64,000 nucleotides of DNA from Trema orientale (GCA_002914845.1 JXTC01000046.1:593555-657554), one strand, 5' to 3'; numbered from the stretch's first letter, positions 23,229-36,622 are shown. Made by a program: numbers and translations. The notes: generated from the letters alone by a model not told the origin.

Positions 23229-24819
23229 ATTATGCTATTTAATTTTCTAGAAAACTGAAAATGACTTTATGTGAAAGATCAAAGCACTTTTTAGAACCAA
23301 TATTTCTCTATAGTTGTTTTATATATTGTTCATATTGCACGTGTCATAATATTACATATAAGTATTATGTTAGTATCGCAGGTGTGGTTGCCTCTCTAAG
23401 TTTAGTAGACGATGCATAGGTTAATCTGATCGGGTTAGACGTCTTGTTGGCTAGTGAGATTACTTGGGTCACTCTTGTTGTTTCATTCATCCTATATGGT
23501 TGGTGCATATTCTTTATACCTTTCTTCGCACTAATGTCTAGTCGTTTTGTCAAGTTTAGTATTATTACCAAGTGAATATATAAGGTATTATGACTGAGAA
23601 CTTATTGTATAAATAGACATTTTAAACTTCTTAAGGCTTGGTTTCAAAACTTATGACTTGCTTGGACTATAGCTTGATTTGTAATCACTTATCTCTAGTA
23701 TACATATTTAAAGGATTTACTTTATTATTTCAGAAACAATACTTTTACTTTGGTCTCCACATATTTATCTTATCGAAATTAAGAAATTGTCAACTAAGTT
23801 CTTGGATTAACTAATTGGATTTTTCTTAAACTCTAACAGATATGCCTGCAAATGAATAAATTCAATGGAACGTTTTTCTTGGCACAAAGTTTGTAAAAAT
23901 TTATAGATCGAACTTTTAATGTGGAAATTGTATGAGTTTTGCAAGATAACCCTTTTAGTCATGTTTTCATATAAAATTACTAAAAGCACGACTTCGGGTT
24001 TTTGGGTCATGAAATCTTAGTCCATAGTAGTATGATCATTGACAAGAGATAGCTCAGGGAACTTATGGATATATATATATATAGTTGACTCCAAATAAAT
24101 ATTTCTTCTATTAAAAGACTGAAATACTCTAATTATGCATGCCTACATGTTAATTCTTTTGCTTCAACACCATTCTACATAATATCAAATCAAATTGAGA
24201 ATTTACTTTAATTCATCTTTATTTCCTTGGCACATATTAATTTCTCTAATGAATATCAGTCAACATATATATTTCTAGTCAAATTATACTTAACATGATT
24301 AAGCTTAAAATTTATGATTAATTAAGTAACAAAATCCATTATTTAATAAATTTAATAAATATGTATTGCAAAACTACAGAAAATATTAATTCTCCTTAGG
24401 ATCTCACTCATTGTAAAACTTTATACATTAAAATATAACTAACTCAGGATTTAGATTGAAACTAATTAACAACCTATAAAATTTGTTTCCTTTGAGAGTT
24501 GTTAATTGAATTTCATTTACAATTATATTATTCAGTGCATGTTTCAATACAATAACAGACTTTTCGTGACCAAAATAAGCCAATTTTACTATAATTCAAC
24601 ACCAACATAAATAAAGTGTCCAATATTGGTTATGTACTGCGAATAACCTATTAATTAATTTTAATTAACTTCTATTCATATCTTCTATCTACATTATAAG
24701 CACATGAACACATATTATATAAGTAAAATATATTCAAATAATATTACGAACAAATATTAATTGAACCATATTAATGATTTATTAAAATGAAAATTTATAT
24801 TGTATCCTAAAGTTATATG
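23229..24819. other. A/T-rich intergenic stretch, nothing recognised
   Basis: No coding frame with a family match, no terminal repeats and no RNA gene seen. Short frames (23365-23571 and 23807-24010 on the minus strand) have no recognisable domain. Confidence 0.45.
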
Positions 24820-24827
24820 CTTTTATA

Positions 24828-25243
24828 TAAAGGTGGTAAAATAAGCCAGGCCAAACATACCAGCTCGCGGCCTATTATTGTGGCCCGTGGGTCAAGCGTC
24901 TGACCCACAATGGAACGGGCTCGGACTAGGCCCGACTCGCTAAAAATAAATTTTTTTTATATTTTTTTTAAAAAAAATTAAATAAATTTAAATAAAAAAC
25001 TTTTTCAATACTTATAAATACATATTCCCTTACTCCTTTTTTCACACTTTTAAATTTCAACCTAATTCTAAATAATTTTCTTAAGGTTTTTGTTTTAAAC
25101 TTTTTTTTATCAGTTATTCAACTTATATACTTATAGCTTATTTAATTATTTTTAAATTTTTATCAATAGAAAAAGGTCTGTCCGGCCTGGCCTTTCCTTC
25201 CTCCCAAGAGGATTGGGCCGGCGTGTATATTTTGCCACTTTTA
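24828..25243. mobile_element. hAT-type MITE
   Basis: A 416-bp segment with inverted ends: the left reads TAAAGGTGGTAAAAT, and the reverse complement of the right reads TAAAAGTGGCAAAAT. Near-identical 8-bp direct repeats flank it, CTTTTATA (24820-24827) and CTTTTGTA (25244-25251), the length expected for hAT insertions. GGCCnGGCC-like subterminal motifs occur near both ends. It has no coding capacity. Confidence 0.75.
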
Positions 25244-25347
25244 CTTTTGTATAAACTTACTCCAATAGTTAAGAGTATCTGTTAACATGTGAGGGAAAAA
25301 ATAATTTCAAATATTCAATAACAACATACAAAAAACAATAAAATAAA

Positions 25348-25740
25348 GGGTTTGTGACATTAAAAGTCCATGAATTTTTCAACTTGTGACCATTTTGTCC
25401 CTGAACTAAATAAATACACACAAAAAATCTCTGAATTAACCAATAAGTGACAATAAAGTCATTTTTTGTCAAAAACAATTAACATTGCTAAAATTTAGAT
25501 GGAAAAAAAATAGTGTAACGTACTGTAAAAAAAAAAATTCTCTTCTTTCAAACGTACAGATAAGTTCCTAAAATTTGAAAATGTCATTTATTTCTTTCTG
25601 AAAATTCTCAATTTTGTCCAAAATGACTTTATTATTGTCACTAATTGATTAATTCATGGACTCTTTTGGACATTTAATTTAGTTCAAGAACCAAATAATC
25701 ACTATATAAAAAATTCAGGGATATTTAATACCACATACCC
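25348..25740. mobile_element. Mutator-type MITE with a 9-bp target duplication
   Basis: A 393-bp segment begins GGGTTTGTGACATTAAAAGT and ends with the inverted equivalent (reverse complement GGGTATGTGGTATTAAATAT). The inverted similarity extends about 70 bp. An exact 9-bp direct repeat, TAAAATAAA, flanks it at 25339-25347 and 25741-25749. The length fits Mutator-like elements, though this A/T-rich repeat is weaker evidence than a complex one. No coding frame. Confidence 0.7.
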
Positions 25741-25749
25741 TAAAATAAA

Positions 25750-26867
25750 ATAAAACAAAACTACCTAGGACACTTTTGCTAGCCTTTAGGTTGATGTGTT
25801 CAAAGAGGTTGTAGCCTATATCGTTTAAGTATAGAATTAACATTTCTTAATAGAATTTTTGGACTATACACACTACATATTTCCAATTTCCATATAAATT
25901 AGAACAGAGAATAAAACGATTTAAAATAAAAAGGGTCTATTTTTTTAATTATTTAGAGAAATGTGTATAAAGAGATTTCTTTGCCCTAAAAAATTATGTG
26001 CTTAAAAGTTATTTGGAAACAATATTTTATAATTAAAAAAAAAGGAAAAAAACATGCTAACATACGGTGTGGAGAGAATAGAGAATAGATTTGGAAGGAT
26101 GGTAATAAATCTGTCCTAGAAAAAATAAATAAAACGATTCAATGTTATTCCTAGTGATGCCCTTGAAAAATACACACGTGAATTACATGCATTGATTTAA
26201 CGAGAATAGAGATAGAAATCTTGACATAGGACAAAATTGGAGAAAACATTATAAAACGACCTTGTATATTAACTTTTTTTTTTTTTTTTGGGAAAAACCG
26301 TATGTATATTAAGAATATGGGAAAACCTCTTGTATTTAATTTTTTTTTTAAATAGAAAAAGCCTTATGATTTGACCATGTTTTGAAATCCGACCTTCTCA
26401 TGTAAACTAAATTGGTTAAATTAGCATAAAATGATAAAATTAATTTTTGTCGAAGCTAAATTTAGGTTTATATTATATATTTATTGTGTATTTGGATACA
26501 TAGATATTTGTTTGTAAACTATTTTATCACTTATGAAGCCGTTTGAAAAATCGAATTATTGCTTGGAAACTAGTATAGATAACTCTTAAATTTATTTTAA
26601 ATAAAAATCACCCTTCAATAAATTGTTAGTTTCCATCACTTTTCCTAATTTTGATGATATGAGGAGGTCAAATGTAAAAAAAAAAAGTTAAATTACAAAG
26701 CATTTTGTAATTAAAAAAAAAAACAAATTCAAAGGGATTTTTCCATATTTAATTCAAAGGGTTTTCCTATATTTCTTAAAACATATAGGTTTGGTTTAAA
26801 AAAAAAAATTGAAAATATAAGATTATTTTATGACGGTTGAGAACCAATTTGTCACACAAGTGAAAGA
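25750..26867. other. A/T-rich intergenic stretch, nothing recognised
   Basis: Homopolymer-rich DNA with many A and T runs. I see no gene or complete transposon. Confidence 0.4.
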
Positions 26868-28739
26868 CTAAGGGCCTGTTTGTTTCAATAATTTACCACC
26901 ATTCTAATTACAAGCCTATTTGAATAGACCTTTATTTCAACCATTCACACAATTTTATTTCAATGGTCCATTTTGAGTTTTACTGTTTGAATGGTCCATT
27001 TTGTTCAGAAAATAGAATGTAAGGTCCAAGGTATTTTTGATGGACAATTTCAATAGTAAGCCCAAAAAAAGATTCAACCCCAATTTGCACAGTAAACCCT
27101 CAACATTGAACTCGTCCTTTACTCCTCTTCAGTTCACTTCTCATCTCATCCTCAGCCTCTTCTGCTCTGTTTCTCAACTAACAGTGCCCTACCCCACCCA
27201 TTGACTATCCTCTCCACTCCTTTCCTCTCCTTTCTCTTTCAACGGTGGTGCTTTTGAGATTCGACGATATCAGTGTTTTGGTCTTGGACAACAGCCAAGA
27301 GGTGATATGCCGGTGCTTCGAAATCGCAACAAACCAATCTATCTGCATTGTGGTGCAATTGTCTCTTACTGGTACAATCTCTGACCTTTGCGATTTTCCT
27401 CTTCTGCTACAATCAACCCACCATGATCGATTTGCTCCTCCATACTACCAAAACAGGTTGGTTCACTCATTACAATCTTTTGAGTTAGGGGCATGTGGAG
27501 ATTGAATCGGATAAGATTTTTTTTTCTTCTTTGTTATTGATTAAAAGGTGACACGATAAGCGTGGTCTTTTTTTTTCCCAAAAACATTCTTCAATCTTTT
27601 TTTTTTTTTTTGCTCTTTAACCTTATATAATTGTATTTGTATATTGTTTACAACCTGTACTACTTAATACAAAATATTCTTTATTTTATTGTGATTATTC
27701 TAAGACTAATAGTGGTAGATTGTAATTTGCAATATCATATTAGACCCAACTATACTCTTCTACTAAAAGTCTTAGCTATGATGTAATATTAGACATGAAT
27801 ATTATTTGTGCATAATAGAAACCCAGATGAAGTTAGAATAAGAGCATATATCACCTTATCCATAAATCACAATCCACTTAGAGAGAAATTAGTCATTGGA
27901 TCCAAAAGTCTGATAATAAAACTCATAATATATGGCATATACACTACGGACAAGTAGATATGCAAGGTCCAACTAATAAAAAATATGGGAATAAAAAAAT
28001 CTGCTTCTTTGGTAGCCAATGTCCTATAAAAGATGTTGACATTAGGTAAAAAAGCCCCAAAGACGCTTTTGGTTTTGAAGCCATTTTTAGGCCATATGTA
28101 CATTGTAATACCTTATCTAGGAGATAAAAGGTGAACATAAATTCTTATATATTGTTTTAAGAAGTGTACAGTATAAGATGTCATGGAGTTGGAGAAACTC
28201 TTTTCTTAATGAGATTACTGAAGACATCCAATGAGTAGAATTATTCCTTTACATGTACTAATTTTTTATCCTGATCTTTACAAAGTAACATTCATTAGCA
28301 TTACTATTGATTACTTTATAAGAAGATTCACCTCAAAAGTGAGTGGTAGGTACTCTGTTCAAATACTTGAGACCTTGACTGTGTGATCTAAATTGCACTT
28401 CTAACTATTTTTTCGCTGACAACTAGCTTCTAAGTTCAATAAGATCCTATTAAGCTTTATAGTTTAACCTAATTTCTCAAATTAACCAATGAAATTTACA
28501 CGAAATAACAACACCCCATGGAATAAAAAAAAAATCATCTATGTGGTTATGTCGGCCTACAGATTGCTTTCTTTGTACAATTGAATTAAGGTGTATATTT
28601 AGATTACAGTTATGTCTTTTTATGTGGTCATAGACTCTTATAAGTTGAACAAGGAATTCAATGCAGTTAAAGCACAGTGACGTCATTTTACAAATATTGT
28701 AGATGGTCAAGAAAAAAAATCAGATAAGCCACCATTGTA

Positions 28740-29411
28740 TTAGAGTGATTTTACAAGAAATGCTTTTGTGTCTATGCATGACGAATGGCTTATGAAGCAT
28801 AATGGTAAGAAACCTAACATGAAGATTTAGGAGCAATGGGGTATAGACTGGCAGCTATTTCTTAATTATATACCTGATCCTAGTCAATTAAAAAGTAAAA
28901 AAGAGAGGATAAAGGTTGATTATAATTTATACATGCAAATAAGGAACCACACGGGCCTTGGATATAATCCTACAAATCATACCTTCAAAGTTGATCATGA
29001 TGTGTAGGAGGTATTTTTTGAAGTAAGGTTATATGGCATATATTAGTTTTTTTTAATTATTTTTACTTTTTCGTTGTTTGACTTGAGGTGAAAATTTATA
29101 TGTTTATTGGTTTTGCGTAGGGATTTCCTAAGAAGAATAGGAAAACTGCTGAAAGGATAAAACAGAATATGCTACCAAATCATGAATTATATTCTGTCAT
29201 ATTTCATGAAAAACGGGCTGAGGGATATGGAGCCTTCTCTTCTTCAAATGCATCATTGCATGACTCAGACTCTGAGAATAAAGACTCCTTATCCTCAGGT
29301 AACACACCTCCAAATCTGACGTTGGCTACTGAAAAGGATAAATCAACAATTCCAAGCAGTTCAAGGAAAATAGATAAGAAAAAGAAAAAAAGATTCTCGA
29401 ACAAGTCCTGA
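28740..29411 (+). pseudogene. Harbinger accessory protein relic, Myb/SANT-like (Myb_DNA-bind_3)
   Basis: Two coding blocks are separated by an intron-like stretch (about 29010-29120). The first has the L-K-x-K-x-x-R-x-K-x-x-Y core, then a glycine-containing stretch and a V-W-E-position block of Myb/SANT-like domains, where the Trp codon has become TAG. The second has a K-x-x-x-N-H-E-L-Y-x-V-I block followed by A-E-G-Y and a Ser/Asp-rich, then Lys-rich tail ending at 29411. This is the usual layout of the DNA-binding partner encoded by plant PIF/Harbinger elements. In-frame stops near 28830 and 29007 make it non-functional. Confidence 0.6.
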
Positions 29412-30537
29412 AGAGATTTTTCAAGCTTCCATGGACAAGATATGTAACATTATATCTATAGGCAGAAGTGAATCTATGAAAACAACGAAAAAAATCACCT
29501 GATTTGATGGATCAATGTGAGAATACTCTTAAGAGCATATTACTAACTAGTGAGATGTATGTCACTACAATAGATTTCCTCATACATAATCCGCACTGGC
29601 AACAACGTTTCTTGAACCTCGAAACCTCGGATCAATGGGAATCCTTCTTTAAATTGGTGGAAAGAAAAATAGGCTTGTAGCTTGTTTGGCTTTGGTTGTA
29701 GAAGTTTCAGGCTCCCTAGAATGGAACTTGAGCAGGCTTTTTAATTTGTTACTACTTATGTGTAAAACTTATCACTCCGTAATGTATTTGAAAGTTATTT
29801 GATATTAATCTATAATCTATGGTTTGTTTTTTTTTTTTTTAAATATCTTTGTTTTATGGTTATTCACTTAAGCTTTACGTCTTGGGAAAATTATATATAT
29901 GTGAGACTTGTTTATAATCTTATTCACATATTATAGGGATGGCATCATCATCATCAGCAAATAACTTTGTTATGGTTGCCGGGGATCACTAGAATGGCTT
30001 ATCAGATTAAGAAATTGTTGGCTTGCTATTTAGCATACTGTTATATATCTCGAGAACTGAGACAACTCAGACAAACATCAGCTCTAAGTGGATATATGAA
30101 GGTACAAGAATATTTAAATGGTCATCATGAGTCTATATTTACCATGGTAAGGATGTATCGAGATTGATTTGAAAGGTAGTATTCAGTTTTTTAAGGAAAG
30201 GGTCTACTAACGTCAACTAGGAACTTAAATGTACGCGAGCAAATGTTCATTTTCTTAACAACCATTGCACAGTCTTTTCACTAATCATCTTAGCCAAGAC
30301 ATATGGCAACATTCAGCAGAAACTATGTCGCTATATTTTGGGAAAGTATTAAATGTTGTTGTTGAGGTTTCTTCAGATTTTATCTACCTAATTTTGACGA
30401 AGTTCCTCAACTCATACAAGACAACAAGAACAAATATGACCGTTGGTTTAAGGTTAGTTATTATCCTCATTGGATTTATCCCTTAAGTTTGTACTTACCA
30501 ACTTATGCTAATTTTATTCTTTATCTTAATTATAGGA

Positions 30538-31400
30538 TTGTGTTGGGGCAATTGATGGCATCCACATTGCATGTACTCCGCTTGCTAAAGTTGCAGAGCT
30601 TTATTGGAACCATAAAGAGTTGTATTCTCATAATGTGATGGCTATTTGTTCGTTCGATATACTATTTAGATATGTTGTTATCGGATAAGAGGGATCAACT
30701 CATGATGTTAGAATCCTCAATAATGTAATTTCTGACCCAAGTAAGAATATTCTATTTCCACAAGCTGGTAATGACCAGCCTTCTCATTCTATATTCTTTT
30801 AATAGCTTGATCATTTTCCCATGTAGTTATGGATTACATAATATGGTGGTTTGATTATTGTGTAGGTCAATACTATATTGTTGACTCTGGTTATGCAAAC
30901 ACCGACGGTTTTCTAGCTCCTTTAGGAGTTTTTTGTATCATATTCGTGATATGCGAAGAACAAGTTGTCCTATTTCATTAAAAGAACTATTTAACTTCTC
31001 ACACTCATCATTACAAAATTGTATCGAGAGATGTTTCAGAGTATTGAAGGCAAGATTCCCCATACTTAAAAGGATGAACAAATATCCCCCTCAAAAAGCA
31101 AGTGAAAATTGCCCTTGCTTGCTTTATCATACATAATTTTATCACCATATACAATATAGAGGATCCTTTACTGAGTAAGTACAATATTGATGGAGCTACA
31201 GTTGCTGAGATTGAGGGTCGAGATGCTGATCCTAGTACAGATAACATATGTGGACTTGAAGCGGGTGTAAATAATAATGATGATGTTGTCTAACCACAAT
31301 TTAGAGACCAATTTGACATGGGAGCATTTAAGGATAAACTTGTAGCACGCATGTGGAAAAGATATGAATGTCGTCCGTGGTAGGCTATTATGTATCAGAT
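30538..31400 (+). pseudogene. PIF/Harbinger transposase relic (DDE_Tnp_4)
   Basis: The first block has G-A-I-D-G-I-H-I with the catalytic Asp codon at 30556-30558. The second, after an intron-like gap (about 30770-30865), has V-D-S-G-Y-A-N-T-D-G-F-L-A-P with the second Asp at 30882-30884. The third, in another frame, has an E-R-C-F-R-V-L-K-A-R-F block with the Glu at 31026-31028, and a later A-C-F-I-I-H-N-F block is in a third frame. All three catalytic acids survive, but a stop (about 30687) and at least two frameshifts separate them. DDE_Tnp_4 enzymes cut and join element ends at TWA sites. This copy cannot make the enzyme. Confidence 0.8.
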
Positions 31401-31440
31401 TGACTCTGATGACTTGTCTTTTAAGTTTTAATCTTGCTAA

Positions 31441-32430
31441 TAAATCTTTGTTGTATGAGAGACATTTATAGCAAGATATTTGTTGTATGAAGGATCTTTT
31501 AATCCAAATTACTTAAACCAAAAACTTTAAATAATAAAAAGGAATCTGAATATATATATATATATATTTTACGTGATATCATCAAGGATATTTAATTACT
31601 TTCATCATGAATTTAATTGGACTTTTTTCTCTCTCGTACTAAATTTGAATTTGTACATTTTTATTATGGTCACATATTTTTCATTCTCCGAAAAAACATT
31701 AAAAAGATGACAAAATGTTTTTGAAAACCAATTTATAAGCTAACTTATCCTTTTATTATTATTTTTTAAATATAGTTTTATTTAAGAGAGAAGTTTGTAA
31801 AAAATTTCTCTCATATCCTTTAGTTGTCCTCCATTTTCTTTACTCTGACAAAATGAGTAGGGTTAATATTCGAAAAATATTTATGTAAAAGCTATCAGGT
31901 ACAGGATTATTCAAAAAAAAAAAAAAGTAACACACATTAGATCCTGGTTCTACTAATAAAACTAATTAATTACTAATAAAATATTAGCTAAAGATAAAAA
32001 AAAAATACCACGAATAAAACAATCAAATTGAAAATTAGAAATAAATTTCCATTAACTGATGAATTATCAAATATAAAACAAAAGAAATATGTAAAGGATA
32101 CTGTACTATACAAATGATAAGTTTAAGCAATCCAAACACACATTCAACTTTTTTTCAATTCGAATTGATTATTTCAGCATCTTAGCCAAACATCCATTCT
32201 ATATTTTCACAGTTTATATGTACCATTCTAATAAATTATCCTAAACATGAATTCTATTACCGTTCAAATGTATCTCATTTCAATTATAATAAGTATTGAT
32301 ATACCAAAAAGCCTTTTCAAATACTTCTGTTTTAGCAAAGTTCAAAATTGTTCGGGGTGGAAAAAGCGAAATTCTGAAACTCTTGTGATCGTTGGAACAA
32401 CACGTGGCACCCTCTCGCTTCAGGTTCAAA
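31441..32430. other. intergenic region between the Harbinger relic and WHY2
   Basis: A/T-rich, with a TA run at 31550-31567. Short motifs such as CCATTCTAAT near 32223 resemble the subterminal sequence of the Harbinger/Tourist family in the window, but no terminal repeat is readable. The last part should contain the WHY2 promoter. Confidence 0.4.
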
Positions 32431-32530
32431 TAAATTTAGTGCACCGAAGCAGCACCATACCGTGTCTCTCCTAAACATTAGACATTTTTCTCAGGGCGCC
32501 TAAACCATCTCTCTCCACTGTCCCCAAAAC

Positions 32531-32534
32531 CCCC

Positions 32535-32567
<33 letters not shown>

Positions 32568-32577
32568 CAGTGTAGCA
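32531..32577 (+). promoter_or_regulatory. CT-repeat in the WHY2 5' leader
   Basis: A pyrimidine tract dominated by CT dinucleotides lies just before the WHY2 start codon at 32578. Such Y-patch/CT-repeat leaders are common around plant transcription starts. Its place in the leader is inferred from position alone. Confidence 0.45.
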
Positions 32578-35443
32578 ATGACGACGAAGCTTTCTCGTCT
32601 CCTCGCAAGCTCAAGGTAAAACTACAAGCTTTTAACTCTTCGTGTTATCTACTTGTTAGGTCTACTAGACTACTACTAACCACTACAGTCTACATCATCT
32701 TCGCCAGAAACTGTCACCTCTTTTTTTTTGGGTTTTTCGAGAAATGGAATGGCCCTGTTTTCCTTAACCCAGAAATTCAGCTTCAAAAATTAAATAAGAT
32801 TTATTTTCTTTTTTTTTTTTTTTGGCATTTATCTTGTATTTGTACCTGAACTATGACTCTGGTTCTCAAGGAAAATTAGTTTTTTTTTTTTTTAAATAAA
32901 TTTTCTAACCAGTGGAGGTCTATGCAAGTTGAAAGTTCATGGTTAAAAACCCCCTTTTATCAATAACAGGATCAAAACTTTGATAAGCAATGCGTGCACA
33001 TAATGGACCTGAAATTGTTATCGTGTAACACAAATCAAACTTAAATTTTTGTCAACTTTAGATCTTGATCCTTAGTTAGTCTATGTATACTGAAGAAACA
33101 CAATGCGTGCGTATAATATTTAATGTGCATATGTAGGTATGTACAAACATATTTAACTATATGTTAAGCATACCTACATATGCAACTATATGTTAAGCTT
33201 ATAAATTAAATTACATACATTTTTTATAACTTGCAAATTTGGAGATGGTGCTAAATGTTATGAATGTCGAATCAAGTTAAGATATTGAAGAGTTTAGAAT
33301 GACAAAACCAGTCACACTAAGGGTAGAGTTTGCTAGGGGAAGTTTCATTACATGACTATCCTAACTCTTCAGTTATCTCGTCCTACTGTGATTAAAAGAT
33401 TCTTGTTCTCTAGGCGATTGTAGCATCATGTTTCTAATGTCATGTTGTAGCATTTTCTCTTTTTAGGCTTTGAAACTTTGTACTTATGGTTAAGGACTTC
33501 ACCATAGGTGCGAACATTTTATCAAGTTTGATGCTTACTTTCCATGTATTTGGGTCCTTCCATCAGTTTACAATGTGAATTTTAATTTTTTTTTCTTTTT
33601 TTTTTTTTTGTAAAAGACGATTCTTGTATATTAACTTGTCCATGACATAGGGTCAACTTTTATGCAGTATTGCAGTGGACTCTGTTGTACCATAATCATG
33701 TTCTTATTGTTCCTTAACTTGAATTTTGTGTCCTTTGTTGTCTTATCCTTTTATTTGGGAGGTTACATTAATAAGTTCATTGTTTAGATCATATGAGTAT
33801 CGCTTCTATCAAAACATGCTCTGCGTGTTTTTCATTTCTTAGATCGATCTCTTAACATCGAATCTTTCATCTTCTTTCTAGGAAATATAAGAATATTTCT
33901 GTAATTCTGTTTCTTTTCTTTCCCAGACTTAAGTCTCTTTCTCGTTTTGTGAAAAGAATTACTCAGGTCATGTTTCTTTGTCATTTTATTTTGAACATTA
34001 GGAACTTCGGGGTGCAATATACATGTAGAACAAAATTTGAATGTAAAACCCAAAAAATAGGTGTTCTGCTGGAATTCTCACTAATATATTTAAGAATAGG
34101 TGTCCTTGGACTTATAAAAGTTAGAATTAGTTCTTCATCCTCAATGTGGAACTAAAGAACTCGGAATAGTTTCATTTAAATGCCATCAAGCTACTATCTT
34201 GTTTCTTCTACTTGCCAACGCACAGCCATGTGGGTTTCCATATTTTTATTGTTCTTATTCTTTTTTTGTTTTGATGCTTATGGTTGTTGACTTCTTTCTT
34301 CTTATTTTCTTTGTTAATTAGAAATCATTTATCTAAAAACATATTGTGTGGAAAGGATGGCAATCTAAGTGATGGTTTACCATTGCATACTTTTACTTCT
34401 CGTGCGGGAATTTCAACTGCTGGACAGAACCTTGGTATTAAAGGTAACCTGTTTTTACTGTAGTTTTGCAGCATTTTTACAATGTTCATTTCTTCCATCA
34501 TGCTAAGAATAGACTGTGTGGTAATCACCTATCCTGTTTGGTTTTGAAATTGTAGGAATTGCAGCTCCTTACACTGTTTTCAAGGGCAAAGCTGCTCTCT
34601 CTGTGACACCCATTCTTCCAACATTCACTAAATTGGATGTGTGCTTTTTACCCTTTGTCATTCTATAAGCTTTTATTTTTATTCCCATGGTTATGAACTT
34701 AATTTATGTGTATTCTCTTTAATTCTTTTTTGCACATTGCACGGTGCAGTCTGGGCTTCATGTGGTTGAACGCCGCGGTGTCATGATGTTGAAGTTCATT
34801 CCTGCCATTGGTGAGCGCAAGTATGACTGGGAGAAGAAGCAGGTAATTTATTTTTAGTTTTTTCTGCATATGCTTTTAATGTTACCCAAATGATAGTGTC
34901 TAGATTATTTTATTGTCTACTTGTCATAAGTGCATGTATTTGAAGAGCTCACTTGGGGTAACTTCTCAGCTGAGCTCTATAAGTCCCCTGTCTTGCAGCT
35001 TCATTTACTCATGGACATTCATTTTCTAGTTATTTGCTTTAAGCCCGACAGAGGTTGGATCATTGATAAGCTTGGGTGCCAGTGACTCTTGTGAATTCTT
35101 CCACGATCCTTCTATGCTTTCAAGGTTAATTTCTACCTTACTTTTCTTGTGGAACTACCATGTACGAAACTCAAAACTTGGGATGGGGAATTTACTTGCT
35201 TTATGAAACAGATTAATGCATTCTGAATATCTGACTTGAGCCAATTCAGATAGCATTATCTACTTATTTTCTAACGTGCAATCATGTCAAAATCAAATTA
35301 GTATTAATACTTTGAAAAAGTAGTTAGCTGTTGGATTTATCAAAGAAGTTGTCCTGCAGTAATGCTGGACAAGTGAGGAAGAGTTTGTCAATTAAGCCTC
35401 ATTCAACTGGCAGTGGCTATATGATTTCTTTGAGTAAGCACCC

Positions 35444-35490
<47 letters not shown>

Positions 35491-35921
35491 TTTTCTTTGT
35501 TTTCCTTGGACAATCCATATGTTTTCAATTAAGCATTTTGTCTGTGAAAATCTTTGAAAGTGGTTTATATTCATCTCCTTATTGATATTATATGTTATGG
35601 CAGCTGTAGTCAACAATGTTGAGAAAAGCAGAGATAACTTAAGTGTTCCTTTCACGACTGCTGAATTTGCAGTGGTGAAGACGGCTTGCAGTGTATGACA
35701 TGGCAGAAAAACAATTCAATGCATATATATATATTTTGTGTTTTTGCATTAGTATGATGACTGAGATGATGGATATGATTTTTTGTTGTTTTAACTGTGA
35801 TGTGCAGTACGCGCTGCCTCACATATTGGGTTGGGATCGGTTGACAGATAAGGTGGCAAGAGGGCATGCATCCAATTTTAAGAGTGATCGGCAACTCATG
35901 GATTCAGAGTGGGATAAATGA
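32578..35921 (+). CDS. WHY2: WHIRLY ssDNA-binding protein, WHY2-like (mitochondrial)
   Basis: Eight exons: 32578-32615, 34322-34443, 34556-34638, 34750-34842, 35030-35124, 35360-35433, 35604-35692 and 35808-35921, all GT-AG. They sum to 708 bp and 235 residues, close to Arabidopsis WHY2. The Whirly fold starts at the diagnostic K-G-K-A-A-L motif (residues 63-68) and runs to about residue 210, with [41 protein letters not shown] and [10 protein letters not shown] blocks in family order. The first 45 or so residues are rich in Ser, Arg and Leu with few acids, as in a mitochondrial presequence. The C-terminus ends in an E-W-D-K acidic/aromatic tail, as WHY2 does. Known role: WHIRLY tetramers bind organellar single-stranded DNA and limit microhomology-mediated rearrangement. 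Intron 1 is long (1706 bp). Confidence 0.95.
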
Positions 35922-36587
35922 AAGCTCAGTCTCGCCCTCCCCCTCTTTTTTTTTTTTTGACACATATTTGTGTGTATCGTTCTCTTCTGTTGTGTAAACG
36001 CTTGTTTTCCTCTCCAAGTTCCCTGGGATTATTGGGGTGTTGAAACTTAACAATCTCTCTTATTTAAGTTCTTGGACTGCATTTTAAAGTAAGGGGTATT
36101 TTTTTTCTTTTCTTCTTTCGGTTTAACAAATTGATATCGTAGAATTGAAGTGATTTTCTTATAGTGGTTTTTTTTTTTTTTTGGAAAAGAAAAAAAGAAA
36201 AGCGATTTTGTTTCGTTTTCTTGTTGAAGCAAGCAGAAGTTACTTCAATGAATAACGAAGAATTGGGGATTTGTTTGCTATGAGATTCTCAGTGCTAACC
36301 GACAACTGTTTAAGCTCTATGGAAAAATCTAGACTAATGCTATGAGATCTTAAAGTGCTCTATTTGTTTTTTAACTGAAAGAGAGAATGGCATTTCAGAT
36401 GTAACCTGCGATCCAGTATATTAATTTCATCCTCAAGTGAAAAAACTTTGACATCTCATGTGGTAATTGGCATCTTAAGGTGTCTTGTAGCATTACTCAA
36501 AAAATTAAGAATAAATTGAATTTTAAATTGAACAAAGAATTTATATCAAAAAGAAAAATTGAACAAAGAATTTTAAAAAGTAAGGGA

Positions 36588-36590
<3 letters not shown>
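35922..36590. other. WHY2 3' flank
   Basis: The early part should be the WHY2 3' untranslated region. T-rich stretches and ATGAAT/AATGAA-like motifs (about 36245) could support polyadenylation, but no single signal stands out. No other gene seen. Confidence 0.4.

Positions 36591-36622
<32 letters not shown>

Larger units (their letters stand above)
26868..31440 (+). mobile_element. PIF/Harbinger-like DNA transposon, decayed
   Basis: The left end reads TAA then GGGCCTGTTTGTTTC, matching the PIF/Harbinger pattern of a three-base TAA/TTA target site followed by a GGGCC-type inverted repeat. Inside, in order, are a Myb/SANT-like DNA-binding relic (about 28740-29410) and a DDE transposase relic (about 30538-31400), the two proteins this superfamily encodes. 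I could not find the matching right terminal repeat, so the right edge is the end of the transposase similarity. Several stops and frameshifts break both ORFs. The C/T-rich stretch at about 27120-27240 may be the element's promoter or leader. Confidence 0.7.

Noticed and set aside
27245..27505. 86-residue plus-strand ORF as a gene
   Set aside because: No domain recognised. It sits in the leader region of the Harbinger relic.
35392..35655. Minus-strand ORF opposite WHY2
   Set aside because: It is antisense to coding exons and contains a long Arg-Glu run from the CT microsatellite.
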